Part shown: positions 1-9,807 of the stretch, piece by piece
How the letters are laid out: the number at the start of each line of letters is the position of its first letter
Position numbering within the stretch: the first letter of the stretch is position 1
Assembly (NCBI RefSeq): GCF_020515625.1
Contig: NZ_JAIWPJ010000001.1
Coordinates: 1,364,001 to 1,428,000 of the forward strand
Source of the DNA: Natrinema amylolyticum
Lineage (GTDB): Archaea > Halobacteriota > Halobacteria > Halobacteriales > Natrialbaceae
Length of the DNA: 64,000 bases
Direction: 5' to 3'
Made by a program: the position numbers and the translations under genes
The notes under the pieces: generated by a model
The model's database searches: none
What the model saw: only the letters and a program-made list of their open reading frames with translations
Told to the model about the DNA's origin: nothing

Positions 1-735
1 TCCGTACAAGCACAGGTGCTGAACCTGCTCGACGACCTGCAGGCGGAGTTCGATCTCACGTACCTGCTGATCAGCCACGACCTCTCCGTGATCCGGCACG
101 TCTGTGACCGCGTCGCCGTGATGTATCTCGGCGAGATCGTCGAGATCGGACCCGTCGGAGAGCTGTTCGAGGCGCCGAAACACCCCTACACGCGGGCCCT
201 ACTCGAGAGCGTGCCTCGGGCCTCGACCGAGGAGCGCGACCGCGATCGGGAGACGCTCGCCGGCGACGTGCCCTCGCCGCGGGATCCGCCGAGCGGCTGT
301 CGGTTCCGGACCCGGTGTCCGCTGGTGATCCCGCCCGCGGACCTCGAGATCGAGCAGGCGACCTACCGCGAGCTCATGACGCTGCGCGAGCGGATCGAAC
401 GGCGCGACATTTCCCTCGAGTCCGTCGGCGACGGCGATCGGTTCGCGGTCGAGGACGGCGGCGTTCCGGAGGCCGACGTGCCGGCATTCGTCGCGGCGCT
501 GCAGGACCGATTGCTCGACGTCGAACTGCCCGCGCGCCACGACGCGATCGTCGAGGACGCGCTCTCGGAACTGGCCGCTGGGAACTGGGAGGCGGCCGCA
601 GCGCAGTTACGGACGGCCTACGAGAGCGTCTGCGAACGGAATCACCCCGGACTCGGTACCGGGGACCATCCGGTGGCCTGTCACTGCTACGGTGTGGCGA
701 GCGATCGGACGGTCGATCCGGATTCGCTCTCGTGA
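1..735 (+). CDS. Oligopeptide/dipeptide-type ABC transporter ATP-binding protein, C-terminal part
   Basis: The gene enters from before base 1 in an open frame, so its start and its Walker A motif are outside the window. What remains begins just after the Walker B region ([10 protein letters not shown]), then shows the switch histidine in [13 protein letters not shown] and the oligopeptide-family tail GCRFRTRCP. The protein would couple ATP hydrolysis to peptide or other solute import with two permeases and a binding protein that must lie upstream. Oddity: the usual short stretch between RCP and the final ACH motif is replaced by about 110 residues, and the family ending HPVACHCYG comes only at the far C-terminus. 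Function is clear at family level; the substrate is not. Confidence 0.9.
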   Translation, partial: SVQAQVLNLLDDLQAEFDLTYLLISHDLSVIRHVCDRVAVMYLGEIVEIGPVGELFEAPKHPYTRALLESVPRASTEERDRDRETLAGDVPSPRDPPSGCRFRTRCPLVIPPADLEIEQATYRELMTLRERIERRDISLESVGDGDRFAVEDGGVPEADVPAFVAALQDRLLDVELPARHDAIVEDALSELAAGNWEAAAAQLRTAYESVCERNHPGLGTGDHPVACHCYGVASDRTVDPDSLS

Positions 736-913
736 CGGCCACATACAGGATCTCGAAACAGTCCCGAAACGATCCATGAACGGCTTATTCGCCGAAATTA
801 CGGTTTTCCCGGCCCGTAGCGGGATCCTTCGAGATCGAGGTCGAATCGACCGGGTTGGAGACCCAATCTGTGTTGGCAGCAGGGGTAATACCACTGGGGG
901 GCTTGGAAGAGAT

Positions 914-1279
914 ATGAACCAGACGAACGCCAGCCGGATGGAAGCGGCCTGTTCCCTCCTCGCCGAGTCCGAACGGCGGTTTCTGCTCTATCAACTCGCG
1001 GACGATCACACCGCGAACCTCGAGGACCTCGTCACGCAGGTCGCGGTTTGGGAGCTCGACGCCCGTCCGGAAACGATCGACAAGGACGTGAGACAGCGCG
1101 TCTACGTCTCGCTCGTCCACAACCACCTGCCGCGACTCGAGGACTACGATATCATCGAGTACGACCTGCGGAGCGGCGATATCGTGCTAGCGGAGGGATT
1201 CGACGACATCAAACCGCTGCTCGAGCAGTTCCGACAGACCGAGGAGAAACCCGAGATCCGCGAACGACCCCCGCTCTGA
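914..1279 (+). CDS. Haloarchaeal winged-helix-like regulator (DUF7344 type)
   Basis: This 121-residue protein begins with a helical segment (SLLAESERRFLLYQL) followed by a predicted wing and the motif HNHLPRLEDYDIIEYD. That pattern of histidine, leucine, proline and a following aspartate-rich strand is shared with the products at 19975-20337 and 38179-38616 in this window. I recognise it as the haloarchaeal small DNA-binding family often called DUF7344, usually transcription regulators with unknown targets. The ATG at 914 was chosen because the longer in-frame extension upstream is arginine-rich and looks non-coding. It sits alone between the ABC gene and a DMT transporter. Confidence 0.75.
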   Translation: MNQTNASRMEAACSLLAESERRFLLYQLADDHTANLEDLVTQVAVWELDARPETIDKDVRQRVYVSLVHNHLPRLEDYDIIEYDLRSGDIVLAEGFDDIKPLLEQFRQTEEKPEIRERPPL

Positions 1280-1416
1280 GCCGGCCGTCCGATCCGAAAT
1301 CGGCCGCTGAATACTCTCCACATCCCGTCCTCTTCCGACGAGCGAGCCGCTGGCTCGCTCGACGCCGTATTCGGTCGAATCGAAACGCATAGGGGATCTC
1401 TATCGAGAGAGTCACT

Positions 1417-2343
1417 GTGAGCCGCTATCGAAACCTCGCGCTCTTCCTGACGCTCGCAACGCTGTGGGGATCCGCCTTCGTCGCGATCAGCGCCGGACTC
1501 TCCTACATCCCGCCGGTCCTGTTCGCAGCGTTGCGCTACGATATCGCCGGCCTCCTGATGCTCGGCTACGCGGTGTACGCCGTCGATAACTGGCTGCCTC
1601 GCGGCCGGGCGGAGTGGACGCAGGTCGCCGTCGGTGCCGTGCTCTTAATCGCGGCCTACCACGCCTTCCTGTTCATCGGACAGCAGAACACGACGGCCGC
1701 GGCGGCCGCGATCCTGGTGAGCCTCTCGCCCGTCCTGAGCACCGGGTTCGCGCGGCTGCTTGTCCCGTCGGACGCACTCTCGGTGGTCGGCGTCGTCGGC
1801 GTCGTCGTCGGCCTGCTCGGGGTCGGCGTCATCGTCCGCCCCGATCCGGCCAACCTCCTGGCCACCGACGCCGTGGCGAAGGGGCTCGTCTTCTGTGCCG
1901 CGACCGCGTTCGCCCTGGGCAGCGTCCTCACTCGCCGGCTCGACGCCTCGCTCCCGATCGAGACGATGGAGGCCTGGTCGATGCTCGGCGGTGCCGTCGT
2001 CATGCACCTCGTGAGCCTCGCGATCGGCGAGCCGTTCGAGCCGGCCGCGTGGACCCATCCCGAGGCGATCGGCGCGCTCGCGTACCTGTCGCTGGGCGCG
2101 AGTGCGGTCGGGTTCCTCATCTACTTCGACCTGCTCGAGCGGCTGGGCGCCGTCGAGATCAACATGGTCTCCTACGTCGCGCCGATCGTCACCGCGGTCG
2201 TCGGCTGGCTCTATCTCGGCGAAGTCGTCGACACTGCGACGCTCGCCGGGTTCGGCCTCATCGCCGTCGGCTTCCTCCTCGTCAAGCGGCGGGCGATCCG
2301 ACGAGAGGTCGGCCACGTCCGGTCGCGCGGCTCGAGCGAGTGA
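1417..2343 (+). CDS. EamA/DMT superfamily membrane transporter
   Basis: The 308-residue product has about ten hydrophobic segments arranged as two EamA repeats, the first opening with NLALFLTLATLWGSAFVAIS and the second starting near residue 145 (LVFCAATAFALGSVLTRR). That is the usual length and layout of drug/metabolite exporters of the RhaT/YdcZ-like group. The cytoplasmic tail is basic (KRRAIRRE). The start is GTG at 1417; no better in-frame start lies upstream. The substrate cannot be inferred. The small membrane gene on the opposite strand ends only ten bases downstream, so the two genes converge. Confidence 0.88.
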   Translation: MSRYRNLALFLTLATLWGSAFVAISAGLSYIPPVLFAALRYDIAGLLMLGYAVYAVDNWLPRGRAEWTQVAVGAVLLIAAYHAFLFIGQQNTTAAAAAILVSLSPVLSTGFARLLVPSDALSVVGVVGVVVGLLGVGVIVRPDPANLLATDAVAKGLVFCAATAFALGSVLTRRLDASLPIETMEAWSMLGGAVVMHLVSLAIGEPFEPAAWTHPEAIGALAYLSLGASAVGFLIYFDLLERLGAVEINMVSYVAPIVTAVVGWLYLGEVVDTATLAGFGLIAVGFLLVKRRAIRREVGHVRSRGSSE

Positions 2344-2352
2344 GCCGCGCCG

Positions 2353-2628
2353 CTACCGGCGATGCGCGTGGCCGACGTAGAGGGCGACGAGGTTCCCGAC
2401 GAGCAGGCCGATGAACAGACCGCCGTCGAGAGAGGACGAGAGGCCGGTCGCGAGCAGGGGGAGGTACAGAACCGGCATGGCGATCGCCGCCCAGAACCCC
2501 GCGGCACGAATCGGGGACGCGAGCCCCGGTGCCGCGCGCTCGAGCGCGCCGTGGTCGTCGTCGCGGCGGTCGCTCGGCGGGCTCGAATCGGCGGACCGCT
2601 GATCGGGGAGAGAGGGAGGGCTCGCCAT
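2353..2628 (-). CDS. Small haloarchaeal membrane protein, function unknown
   Basis: This is a 91-residue protein with a disordered, charged N-terminus (SLPDQRSADSSPPSDRRDDD) and two hydrophobic segments near residues 45-65 and 68-88, ending in GHAHRR. The ATG at 2628 was chosen over an open extension further upstream because that extension is low-complexity and arginine-rich. I do not recognise a functional family. It converges with the DMT transporter gene, and an untranscribed-looking gap of 250 bases separates it from the decarboxylase gene behind it. Confidence 0.65.
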   Translation of the reverse strand: MASPPSLPDQRSADSSPPSDRRDDDHGALERAAPGLASPIRAAGFWAAIAMPVLYLPLLATGLSSSLDGGLFIGLLVGNLVALYVGHAHRR

Positions 2629-2878
2629 CGAAATCACTGAGAGTACTTCCCTTGCCGGCGACGACGCAAATACCGGCCTCACCGTTTCGACCGATTCGGG
2701 CGAATTCAGCGGAATCGGACGGATTGAACGATCGGTTTCCTCCGAGAAAACGGTCGGTCGGCCCGCGAACCGCGACGGGACGGATCGCCGACGCGTTCGA
2801 ACCGGCGTCCTCGTTCTCACATCTAACACGAAAACCGCCATCACTACCGTCGGACTCGGTGAATCACGCGCTGCTCGA

Positions 2879-3616
2879 CTACTCGTTTCGGTCGTCGGTA
2901 TCGGGTCCGCCGTCGGTTTCGATATCGAATCCGCCGGAGAAGTCGTCGGCCGAAGACTCGAGCACCACGGTCTCTCCGGCGGTCATGGAGTCGCCGATAC
3001 CGACGGCCACGTCCTCGTGGTCGACCGCGGGCGGAAAGAGGAGGTCGACGCGGCTGCCGAAGGCGATGTGACCGATGCGGTCGCCGCGCGCGACCTCGTC
3101 GCCGCGCTCGGTGTAGGGGTGGATGCGGCGGGCGAACGCGCCAGCGATCAGCGTCACCTCGGCGTCCGAGTCGGGTTCGTCGGGGTGGGACGCGTTGACC
3201 GCATCGTCGGTGTCTGCGGTGGACGGAAGGTTCGACGAGTCGGTCTCGAGGCGGAGGTGAACGCGTTCGTTGCGGTCGGACTCCTTCGAGAACGCGGGTC
3301 GGTTCGCACCGGAGACGTGTTCGACGTCGGTGACGCGGCCGGCGAAGGGGGCGCGGACGACGTGGACGTGCCAGACGTTCATGAAGACGCCGAGCCGAAC
3401 TCGGTCGCCCTCCTCGCGGAGGACGGAGACGGTACCGTCGGCCGGCGAGACGACGCCGGTCGGGGGCGGGGTGCGGTCGGGGTCGCGAAAGAAGGCGAGG
3501 GTGCCGGCACCGACCGCGAGGGCGACGAGGCTCGCGGTGACGCTAATGAAGATGGCGAACGGGGCAGCGAGCAGGGGAAGGATGGCGTACTTCCAGGCCC
3601 CCGGCGCGAAGTTCAT
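2879..3616 (-). CDS. asd: Phosphatidylserine/archaetidylserine decarboxylase family protein
   Basis: The 245-residue protein starts with two membrane-embedded hydrophobic stretches (residues about 10-45), followed by the decarboxylase core with FFRDPDRTPP, VVSPADGTV, VFMNVWHVHV and the C-terminal IGHIAFGSRVDLLFPP. In this family the serine of the GSR/GST motif is converted to a pyruvoyl group when the proenzyme cleaves itself, and the mature enzyme removes CO2 from archaetidylserine to give archaetidylethanolamine at the membrane. An acidic, low-complexity insertion (near residues 135-165) separates two core blocks, as is common in haloarchaea. The ATG at 3616 directly precedes the hydrophobic N-terminus. 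CDP-archaeol synthase, an earlier step of the same lipid pathway, is at 40631. Confidence 0.88.
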   Translation of the reverse strand: MNFAPGAWKYAILPLLAAPFAIFISVTASLVALAVGAGTLAFFRDPDRTPPPTGVVSPADGTVSVLREEGDRVRLGVFMNVWHVHVVRAPFAGRVTDVEHVSGANRPAFSKESDRNERVHLRLETDSSNLPSTADTDDAVNASHPDEPDSDAEVTLIAGAFARRIHPYTERGDEVARGDRIGHIAFGSRVDLLFPPAVDHEDVAVGIGDSMTAGETVVLESSADDFSGGFDIETDGGPDTDDRNE

Positions 3617-3910
3617 AGCCGAATTGACGGGATCGAATCGTATGGCCGTTACGGAACGGTCGCTCGGAGCCGCTCGCGTATCGAACGGTCGCGCCGTCAG
3701 CGCGGAGTGCGGTCGGACGTCGACGGCACTCACTGACAATCGATCGTCATCGAGTGCGGTAATCGATCGCTGCACGGCCAGAGGGGGCTAGGCTGGGCGT
3801 ACTGATCCGATAGCGATCGTCTTCCGCCGCCGACAGACATTTTCGCGACCGATCACCGATAGAGAAGGCAATTCAAATTGGGCGAACCGCCGTCCGAGCC
3901 GTCGACTCCG

Positions 3911-5944
3911 TCACTGCGAGGCGTCGGCCGGAATCGCGACGGTAAACGTCGCGCCCTCGCCGGGTTCGGAGTCGACTCGGATGCGACCGCCGTGGCGCTC
4001 GACGATGCGGCGACAGAGTGCGAGCCCGATGCCCGTCCCGTCGTACTCCTCGCGACTGTGGAGCCGCTGGAACACCCGGAAGACCCGATCCTGATCGTCG
4101 GGATCGATGCCGATTCCGTCGTCCGCGACCGATATCTCCCAGTTCCTGCCGTTGTGTCGGGCCTCGACGTGCACTCGCGGCGGCTCGTCCCCGCTGTACT
4201 CGATCGCGTTACTCAGGAGGTTCTGGAACAGCTGTCGGAGCTGTCGCGGGTCGCCCTGAATCTCGGGCAACGGCTCGGCGGTAATCTCGGCGTCGGTTCC
4301 CTCGATCATCACCTGTAGGTCGGTCAGGACGTCCTCGAGGACGGCGTCCAAGTCGACCGGTTCGAAGGGGTCGCCCTGCGAGTCGATCCGGGAGTACTCG
4401 AGCAGGCCGTCGATCATCTCGCGCATGCGTTCCGCGCCGTCGACGGCGTAGTCGATGAACTCCCGGCCGTCCGCGTCGAGGTCGTCGGCGTAGCGGCTCT
4501 CGATCAGTTGCAGGTAACTCGAGACCATCCGCAGGGGCTCTTGCAGGTCGTGGGAGGCGGCGTAGGCGAACTGCTCTAAGCGTTCGTTCGACGCCTCGAG
4601 ATCGGCGACGGTCTCGTTGAGCCGGCGTTCGTACCGCTGGCGTTCGATCGCGGTCGCGAGGATCGTGGCGACGCTCTCGAGAAAGTCGATGTCGTGGTCG
4701 GCGAACTCCCGCCGGTCGGTGTCGTAGACGTCGAGGACGCCCCACGGATCGGTCGCCGGACCGATCGTGACGGTGATCCCGCTCCGGACGTCGCGATCGG
4801 CCGAAAGCGACGGTCCGTCGAACCGGCCGTCGGATTCGAAGTCCTCGATCACCACGGGGCCGTCGTCCGCCAGTGCGGCGGCCGCGATCGAATCCGCAGC
4901 GGACGTCGTCAGGTCGTCGACGTCGAGGCCGGTGTCGGCCCGGAGCCGGAGCACTTCGCCGTCGGGGCCCGCGTCGTGTTCGAAGACGGTCGCGTACGAC
5001 GCGTCGAGCGCGGCCGCGACCAGTTCGGTCGCCTTCGCGAGCAGGTCGTCGGTATCGGCGCTCTCGAGGGCGTGCCGGCCGAGATACGAGACCGACTCGA
5101 GCTGGACGACCTTCTCGGACAGGGTGCGTTCGGCCTCCTTTCGGGGCGAGATGTCCCGGAAGAGGCCGACGAAATAGCGGTCGCCGTTGTACGTGAAGTC
5201 GTTGAGCGAGACGCCGAGGGGCACCTCGTGGCCGTCCGTGTGCTGGCCCGGCAATTCGACGTAGGTCCAGTTGATGTTCCGTTCGCCGGTCTCGAGGTAG
5301 CGCTGCAGCGCCGAGAGGTGGGTCTGGCGCAACCGTGGCGGGATGATCTTGACCTTACTCGAGCCGACGAGTTCGTCGGGATCGTAGCCGAGGATGCGTT
5401 CGACGGCGGGGTTGGCGTACTGGACGTCGCTGTTCGTATCGAGGACGATAATGCCGTCAGGGAGCGCGTCGGCGAGCGCCTCGAAGGTCCGCCCGTACGT
5501 GAGATCAGACTCGGATTTCACCGCTGACTGGGCCGTTCCCGTCCGGCGGCGGACGATACCGGTGAGAGCCGGCTGCTGGTCAGGTTCGGCTCCCCGCGGC
5601 CGTCGCTCGAGGTGGACGGTACAGGGGACGACGTCCGTCTTCGTTCGAATCGAAACCGGCACCGACGTCGGCGACGAATCGCCCTCGTCGAGGTCCGAAA
5701 CGAGCGACTCGATCGTCGGTCCGTCGTCGAAAAGTGCATCGACCGATCGCTCGTCGAGTTCGGCTCGCGTGTAACCGGTCAACCGCGTGAATGCGTCGTT
5801 GACCGCATCGATCGTCCCCGTCGGCGTCGCTCGGAAGCACGCGACGTCCGCCGCCTCGAGCAGCGTCGCCATTCGGGTGGGAATCGAACCGGCGAGGGCT
5901 CCGTCCTCGGTCGCCGGCGGGTCATTTGACGGGCCGGATTCCAT
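3911..5944 (-). CDS. PAS-PAS-GAF sensor histidine kinase
   Basis: A soluble 677-residue kinase. Two PAS domains come first (roughly residues 25-130 and 150-275; the second contains DGIIVLDTNSDVQYANPAVE), then a GAF domain (about 290-430), a HisKA helix with the phospho-acceptor in YAASHDLQEPLRM, and an HATPase domain with DDGIGIDPDDQDRVF and GTGIGLALCRRIVERHGG. No transmembrane segment is visible, so it should sense a cytoplasmic cue such as redox state or a small ligand. No receiver-domain gene is adjacent, which is common for haloarchaeal kinases. The ATG at 5944 is preferred; another in-frame start is at 5992. Confidence 0.9.
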   Translation of the reverse strand: MESGPSNDPPATEDGALAGSIPTRMATLLEAADVACFRATPTGTIDAVNDAFTRLTGYTRAELDERSVDALFDDGPTIESLVSDLDEGDSSPTSVPVSIRTKTDVVPCTVHLERRPRGAEPDQQPALTGIVRRRTGTAQSAVKSESDLTYGRTFEALADALPDGIIVLDTNSDVQYANPAVERILGYDPDELVGSSKVKIIPPRLRQTHLSALQRYLETGERNINWTYVELPGQHTDGHEVPLGVSLNDFTYNGDRYFVGLFRDISPRKEAERTLSEKVVQLESVSYLGRHALESADTDDLLAKATELVAAALDASYATVFEHDAGPDGEVLRLRADTGLDVDDLTTSAADSIAAAALADDGPVVIEDFESDGRFDGPSLSADRDVRSGITVTIGPATDPWGVLDVYDTDRREFADHDIDFLESVATILATAIERQRYERRLNETVADLEASNERLEQFAYAASHDLQEPLRMVSSYLQLIESRYADDLDADGREFIDYAVDGAERMREMIDGLLEYSRIDSQGDPFEPVDLDAVLEDVLTDLQVMIEGTDAEITAEPLPEIQGDPRQLRQLFQNLLSNAIEYSGDEPPRVHVEARHNGRNWEISVADDGIGIDPDDQDRVFRVFQRLHSREEYDGTGIGLALCRRIVERHGGRIRVDSEPGEGATFTVAIPADASQ

Positions 5945-6081
5945 CGTCAGGGTTTGGCCAGTAGCGTAGATAAGGGCTGTGGAAGGAGTCACGTCCGATT
6001 TCTTTCAATTAGCGGCTCGACGGCCGGAATTTCAGGGTCGCCGGAATTCCGCGACCAGTGACGGGTGTGGTATCCGCGTCG

Positions 6082-8922
6082 TCAGTCCCAGAACGACTGG
6101 GTCCGCGCGTACTCTCGTTCTTTCGAGAGGATATCGCGGTAGAACTCGGCCTCGTCCTCGCGGAGCTTGTTGATGATCTGCGCGGCGTTGTGGGGACCGA
6201 CCCCGCGGGCGGCCATGGCGATCACGGCCTGCTTCCCGTGACTCTGGACGAGACTCGCGGCACGGAACGCGCGTTCGGTCATCTGCCGTTGCTCCTCGTC
6301 TTTCTCTTGCGATCGGACCGCCTGCACGACCTCGTCGGCCCACGGATTCAGGGAGGCGATCCGGGTCGAGCCACACTCGGGGCACTCGGGTTGGTCAGGC
6401 ACCCGCTTGACCTTCGTCTTCACCTTCCACTCCTTGCAGTGGGTACACAGCAGGATGACGCGGTCGTCCCGTATCCGCTCCTTGACCGTCTTGATGACGC
6501 TCGCGTCCGCATTTTCGGGCGCGAGCAGTTCCTTGCCGCCGGACGACCGACCGCCCAGTCCGATCGGTGTCCGCCCGCGGTGGGTCACCAGCTCGAGCTC
6601 GCCCGACTGGATCCCCTCGAGCACCCTGCTCGCGCGCTCGATATCGAGATCCTCGTGGAACACCTCTCGGATCGCCTCCTCGTACATCGGCGTGTCCTCG
6701 AGCGCCGAGAGTAACCGATCGTTCGAGATTCGACCGGAGCCCTGGTTCTGCCAGCGCTTGAGCGCGCCGAACTTCGCCGAGACCTGTGCGAGCCGGAACG
6801 CTAAGGCGTCGGAGCGCTTGAGCCCGAGTTCGACGATCGCCTCGACGTGGTCGGGGTCAGTCTCCTCGAGCACCTCGAGCACCTCGCTGGTCGCGATCGA
6901 GTTCGGCACCTCGAGTTCGATCCGGTAGGGATCGGTCTCGAGTCCGACGGACGAGCCCGCGCGCTGGCCCAGCAGCGCGGAGAGGATCCGGCCGAGCGTC
7001 TCATTAGCCGTGTGGCCGAACGGCGCGTTGAGCACGATCGTCCGCCCCTGTCGCTCGAGCACCAGTCGATCCGCCGTCGGCATCGGCGACTCGCTGTCGA
7101 CCTGGGCCTCGAGTTGCTCGCAGGCCTCGGTCAGCGTGTACTCGTCGGCCGGGTAGCGATGGGCGAGTTCCCGACCGACCGCGGCGGCGTCGGCGCCGGC
7201 ACTGAGCTGGGGCTCCGCGACGGCCCGAATCTCGCCGACCTCTCCCGCGACCGCGGCGGGGACGGGAATCTCCTGCCCGATCCAGGAGGGCACCTCGCCG
7301 GCGGGGTCCTCGATCGGGCTGACCTTGACGCGGGCCTCCTCGTCGTCGATCTCGGCGATCCGCCACATCTCGCCGCGCTGGATGAACACTTCGCCCGGCT
7401 GGGCGAAGTTGACGACGAACCGCTCGTCCAGGGTCCCGATCTGGCCCCCCGAGGCGATGTCGTGGACCTCGTAGGTCTCCTCGTCGGGGATCATCGAGAG
7501 GTTGGCGTAGACGTACTGCCAGGTGCCGCCGGTGGTCTCGATGCGGTCTTCGCCCTCGTCGAACCAGAGGATCCGGTTGCGGTCGAGTTCCCCGATGATT
7601 TCCCGGACCGTCGCCTCGGGCACGTTCCGGAACGGATAGGAGCGAGTGACCGTCTCGACGGCCTCGTCGACGTACGTATCACCGCGGCTCTGGACGATCG
7701 CCGGCAACTGGTTCGCGACCACGTCGAGGCTCCCCTCGTGGATCGCCGCCGGTTCGACCTCACCGTCGCGGGCCCGGCGCGCGATCGACAGCGCCTCGAA
7801 GGTGTCATCCGGTCGCGTCGTGACGATCGTCCCGCTCGAGACCTCGTCCTGGCGGTGGCCCGCGCGGCCGATCCGCTGGAGGAGTCGAGTGACCTGTCGC
7901 GGACTCTTGTACTGGATCACGTGGTCGACCTGTCCGACGTCGATCCCGAGCTCCATCGAAGAGGTACAGAGCAGGCCGTCGAGGTCGCCAGCCTTGAACC
8001 GGTCCTCGACGTCGATCCGGGCCTCCTTCGAGAGCGAGCCGTGGTGGACGCCGATCGGCAAGTCGAGTTCCTTGAACCGCGAGCCGAGCGCTTCGGCCGT
8101 CTGGCGCGTGTTGACGAAGATCAGGGTCGACTCGTTCGCCTCGACCAGATCGCGAATCAGTCGGACGTGACTCGCCGTGTCGGCTTCGGTCATGAGTTCG
8201 CCCGCCAACCGCTCGTCTTCCGCCGTGATTTCGGGCTCGCGGACCGTCACGTCGACGTTACTGCCGACGTCGATCTCCCGGATCTCGCAGGGGCGGCCGC
8301 CCGAGAGGAACTGGCCGACCTCCCCCGGGTCGCCGACGGTCGCCGAGAGGCCGATCCGCTGAAACCGTCCCGCGAGGTCGTGGAGCCGCTCGAGGCCGAT
8401 CGCCAACTGCGCGCCCCGCTTCGAGGCCGCGAGCTCGTGGACCTCGTCGATCACGACGTGGGAGACGTCCGCCAGGGCCTCGCGCAGTCGCTCACCGGTG
8501 AGCATCGCCTGCACGGTCTCGGGCGTCGTGATCAACACGTCCGGCGGGTCTTCGGCCTGTTTCCCGCGCTGATACTGCGTTGTGTCGCCGTGGCGCACGT
8601 CGACCTCGAGGTCCAGATAGTCGCCCCACCACTCGAGGCGCTCGCGCATGTCGCGGTTCAAGGCCCGCAGCGGGGTGATATAGAGCGCGCCGAACCCCTC
8701 GGGCGGACCGTCCTCGGCGACCAAGTGGTCGAAGACGGGCAACATCGCCGTCTCGGTCTTGCCGCTCCCGGTGGGCGCGATCACGAGCGTGTTCTCGCCG
8801 GCCGACAGCGGCGGAATCGCCAGTCGCTGCGGTGCCGTCGGCCGCGAGAACCCGCGCTCCGAGAGCGCCCCGCGAACCGTCGCTCCGAGGTGCGTAAACG
8901 CCGCGACGTCCCCGTCAGTCAT
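6082..8922 (-). CDS. lhr: Lhr-like ATP-dependent DEAD/DEAH helicase
   Basis: The 946-residue superfamily 2 helicase has the Q-like start (RPTAPQRLAIP), motif I APTGSGKTE, motif II DEVHEL, motif III LSAT, and motif VI QRIGRAGHR. A long Lhr-type C-terminal region follows the helicase core and carries a four-cysteine zinc site near residues 850-870 (CTHC...CPECGS). Archaeal Lhr proteins are 3'-to-5' translocases linked to DNA repair and replication restart. Length and domain order match the haloarchaeal Lhr-2 group. The start at 8922 places the Q-motif normally. The gene stands alone between the kinase and a small anchored acidic protein. Confidence 0.92.
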   Translation of the reverse strand: MTDGDVAAFTHLGATVRGALSERGFSRPTAPQRLAIPPLSAGENTLVIAPTGSGKTETAMLPVFDHLVAEDGPPEGFGALYITPLRALNRDMRERLEWWGDYLDLEVDVRHGDTTQYQRGKQAEDPPDVLITTPETVQAMLTGERLREALADVSHVVIDEVHELAASKRGAQLAIGLERLHDLAGRFQRIGLSATVGDPGEVGQFLSGGRPCEIREIDVGSNVDVTVREPEITAEDERLAGELMTEADTASHVRLIRDLVEANESTLIFVNTRQTAEALGSRFKELDLPIGVHHGSLSKEARIDVEDRFKAGDLDGLLCTSSMELGIDVGQVDHVIQYKSPRQVTRLLQRIGRAGHRQDEVSSGTIVTTRPDDTFEALSIARRARDGEVEPAAIHEGSLDVVANQLPAIVQSRGDTYVDEAVETVTRSYPFRNVPEATVREIIGELDRNRILWFDEGEDRIETTGGTWQYVYANLSMIPDEETYEVHDIASGGQIGTLDERFVVNFAQPGEVFIQRGEMWRIAEIDDEEARVKVSPIEDPAGEVPSWIGQEIPVPAAVAGEVGEIRAVAEPQLSAGADAAAVGRELAHRYPADEYTLTEACEQLEAQVDSESPMPTADRLVLERQGRTIVLNAPFGHTANETLGRILSALLGQRAGSSVGLETDPYRIELEVPNSIATSEVLEVLEETDPDHVEAIVELGLKRSDALAFRLAQVSAKFGALKRWQNQGSGRISNDRLLSALEDTPMYEEAIREVFHEDLDIERASRVLEGIQSGELELVTHRGRTPIGLGGRSSGGKELLAPENADASVIKTVKERIRDDRVILLCTHCKEWKVKTKVKRVPDQPECPECGSTRIASLNPWADEVVQAVRSQEKDEEQRQMTERAFRAASLVQSHGKQAVIAMAARGVGPHNAAQIINKLREDEAEFYRDILSKEREYARTQSFWD

Positions 8923-9033
8923 CGAAACGCGCTAGGAGCGAACGGCGGATAAGGGCCACGTTTCCGGTGAACTCGAGGGGGATCGCTCGAGTCGGCTCGC
9001 CGCGTTCGACGACCGCCGATTTCGGCGACAACC

Positions 9034-9723
9034 TCACTCCTCGGACTCGGCGTCGCCCTCGGAGTCCGCGTCGGTATCGACGTCGGCGTCGACAAGTTCG
9101 TCCGCGACGTCATCGTCGACCGCCATCTCGCCCGGTTCCGCCGGTTCGTCCTGAACGTCGGGCTCGGCGCGCTCGGCGATCTCCTCGTCCGAGCGATCCT
9201 CGTCGGTGTAGTCGGCGTTCGTCTCCGCCTCGTCGATCACGTCACCGGGGTGGCCCGTGTCGGCTTCGTCGACGTCGGTGTCGCCGTCCTCGTCCAGTCC
9301 CGTCACGTCGGAGTCGCCGCTGCCGCCCTCGTCCGTCTCCGTCGGCGACTCGACACCGGGTTCCTGTTCCGATTCTTCGCTTCGCGGTCCCTCGATAGAT
9401 ATCTGCGTGATATCGTCCGGGACGGTGCTACCGGCTCGATTCCGTATCGTATCGATCGAGCGATCGCCCGGGACGGCGTCGGCGGCTCGGCTCCGGAGTT
9501 CGTCGGGAACGACGCCTTCCATCTCGTCCCGCACCTCGTCGACCGACTGGACGGGTACGTCGTCCCGCGGCCCCAGTACTCGCAAGACGGCGTAGGTAAA
9601 CGCGAGCAGGCCGACCGCGGTGAAGAGGTGTCTGACGAGCCGTCTTCCGCGTGAGGGGGCAGCCGTCGATCCCGATCCGGACGCCGCGTTCGATCGCTCG
9701 CGGGCGGGTGTTCGTAGTCGCAT
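9034..9723 (-). CDS. Membrane-anchored acidic protein of unknown function
   Basis: This 229-residue protein has a basic N-terminus (RGRRLVRHLF), one hydrophobic segment (residues about 35-52, FTAVGLLAFTYAVLRVLG) and then a long hydrophilic domain. The last 100 residues are almost entirely aspartate and glutamate with serine and glycine, and so are low-complexity. The positive-inside rule puts the acidic tail outside or in a periplasm-like space. I recognise the layout as a common haloarchaeal hypothetical but cannot assign a function. The ATG at 9723 was preferred over one at 9777 because it begins the basic segment. Confidence 0.65.
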   Translation of the reverse strand: MRLRTPARERSNAASGSGSTAAPSRGRRLVRHLFTAVGLLAFTYAVLRVLGPRDDVPVQSVDEVRDEMEGVVPDELRSRAADAVPGDRSIDTIRNRAGSTVPDDITQISIEGPRSEESEQEPGVESPTETDEGGSGDSDVTGLDEDGDTDVDEADTGHPGDVIDEAETNADYTDEDRSDEEIAERAEPDVQDEPAEPGEMAVDDDVADELVDADVDTDADSEGDAESEE

Positions 9724-9807
9724 CACGACCCGTACGGGGCCGGTCGGCAAGTGGGTTCGGGGTGCGAAAGCCGGCACTGGTCGCGGCCCCGAGCCGGCGA
9801 CTCGCGG

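Noticed and set aside
6847-8952. Long open frame (701 residues) antisense to the Lhr helicase
   Set aside because: Antisense shadow of a protein with all helicase motifs; no recognisable domain or start signal.
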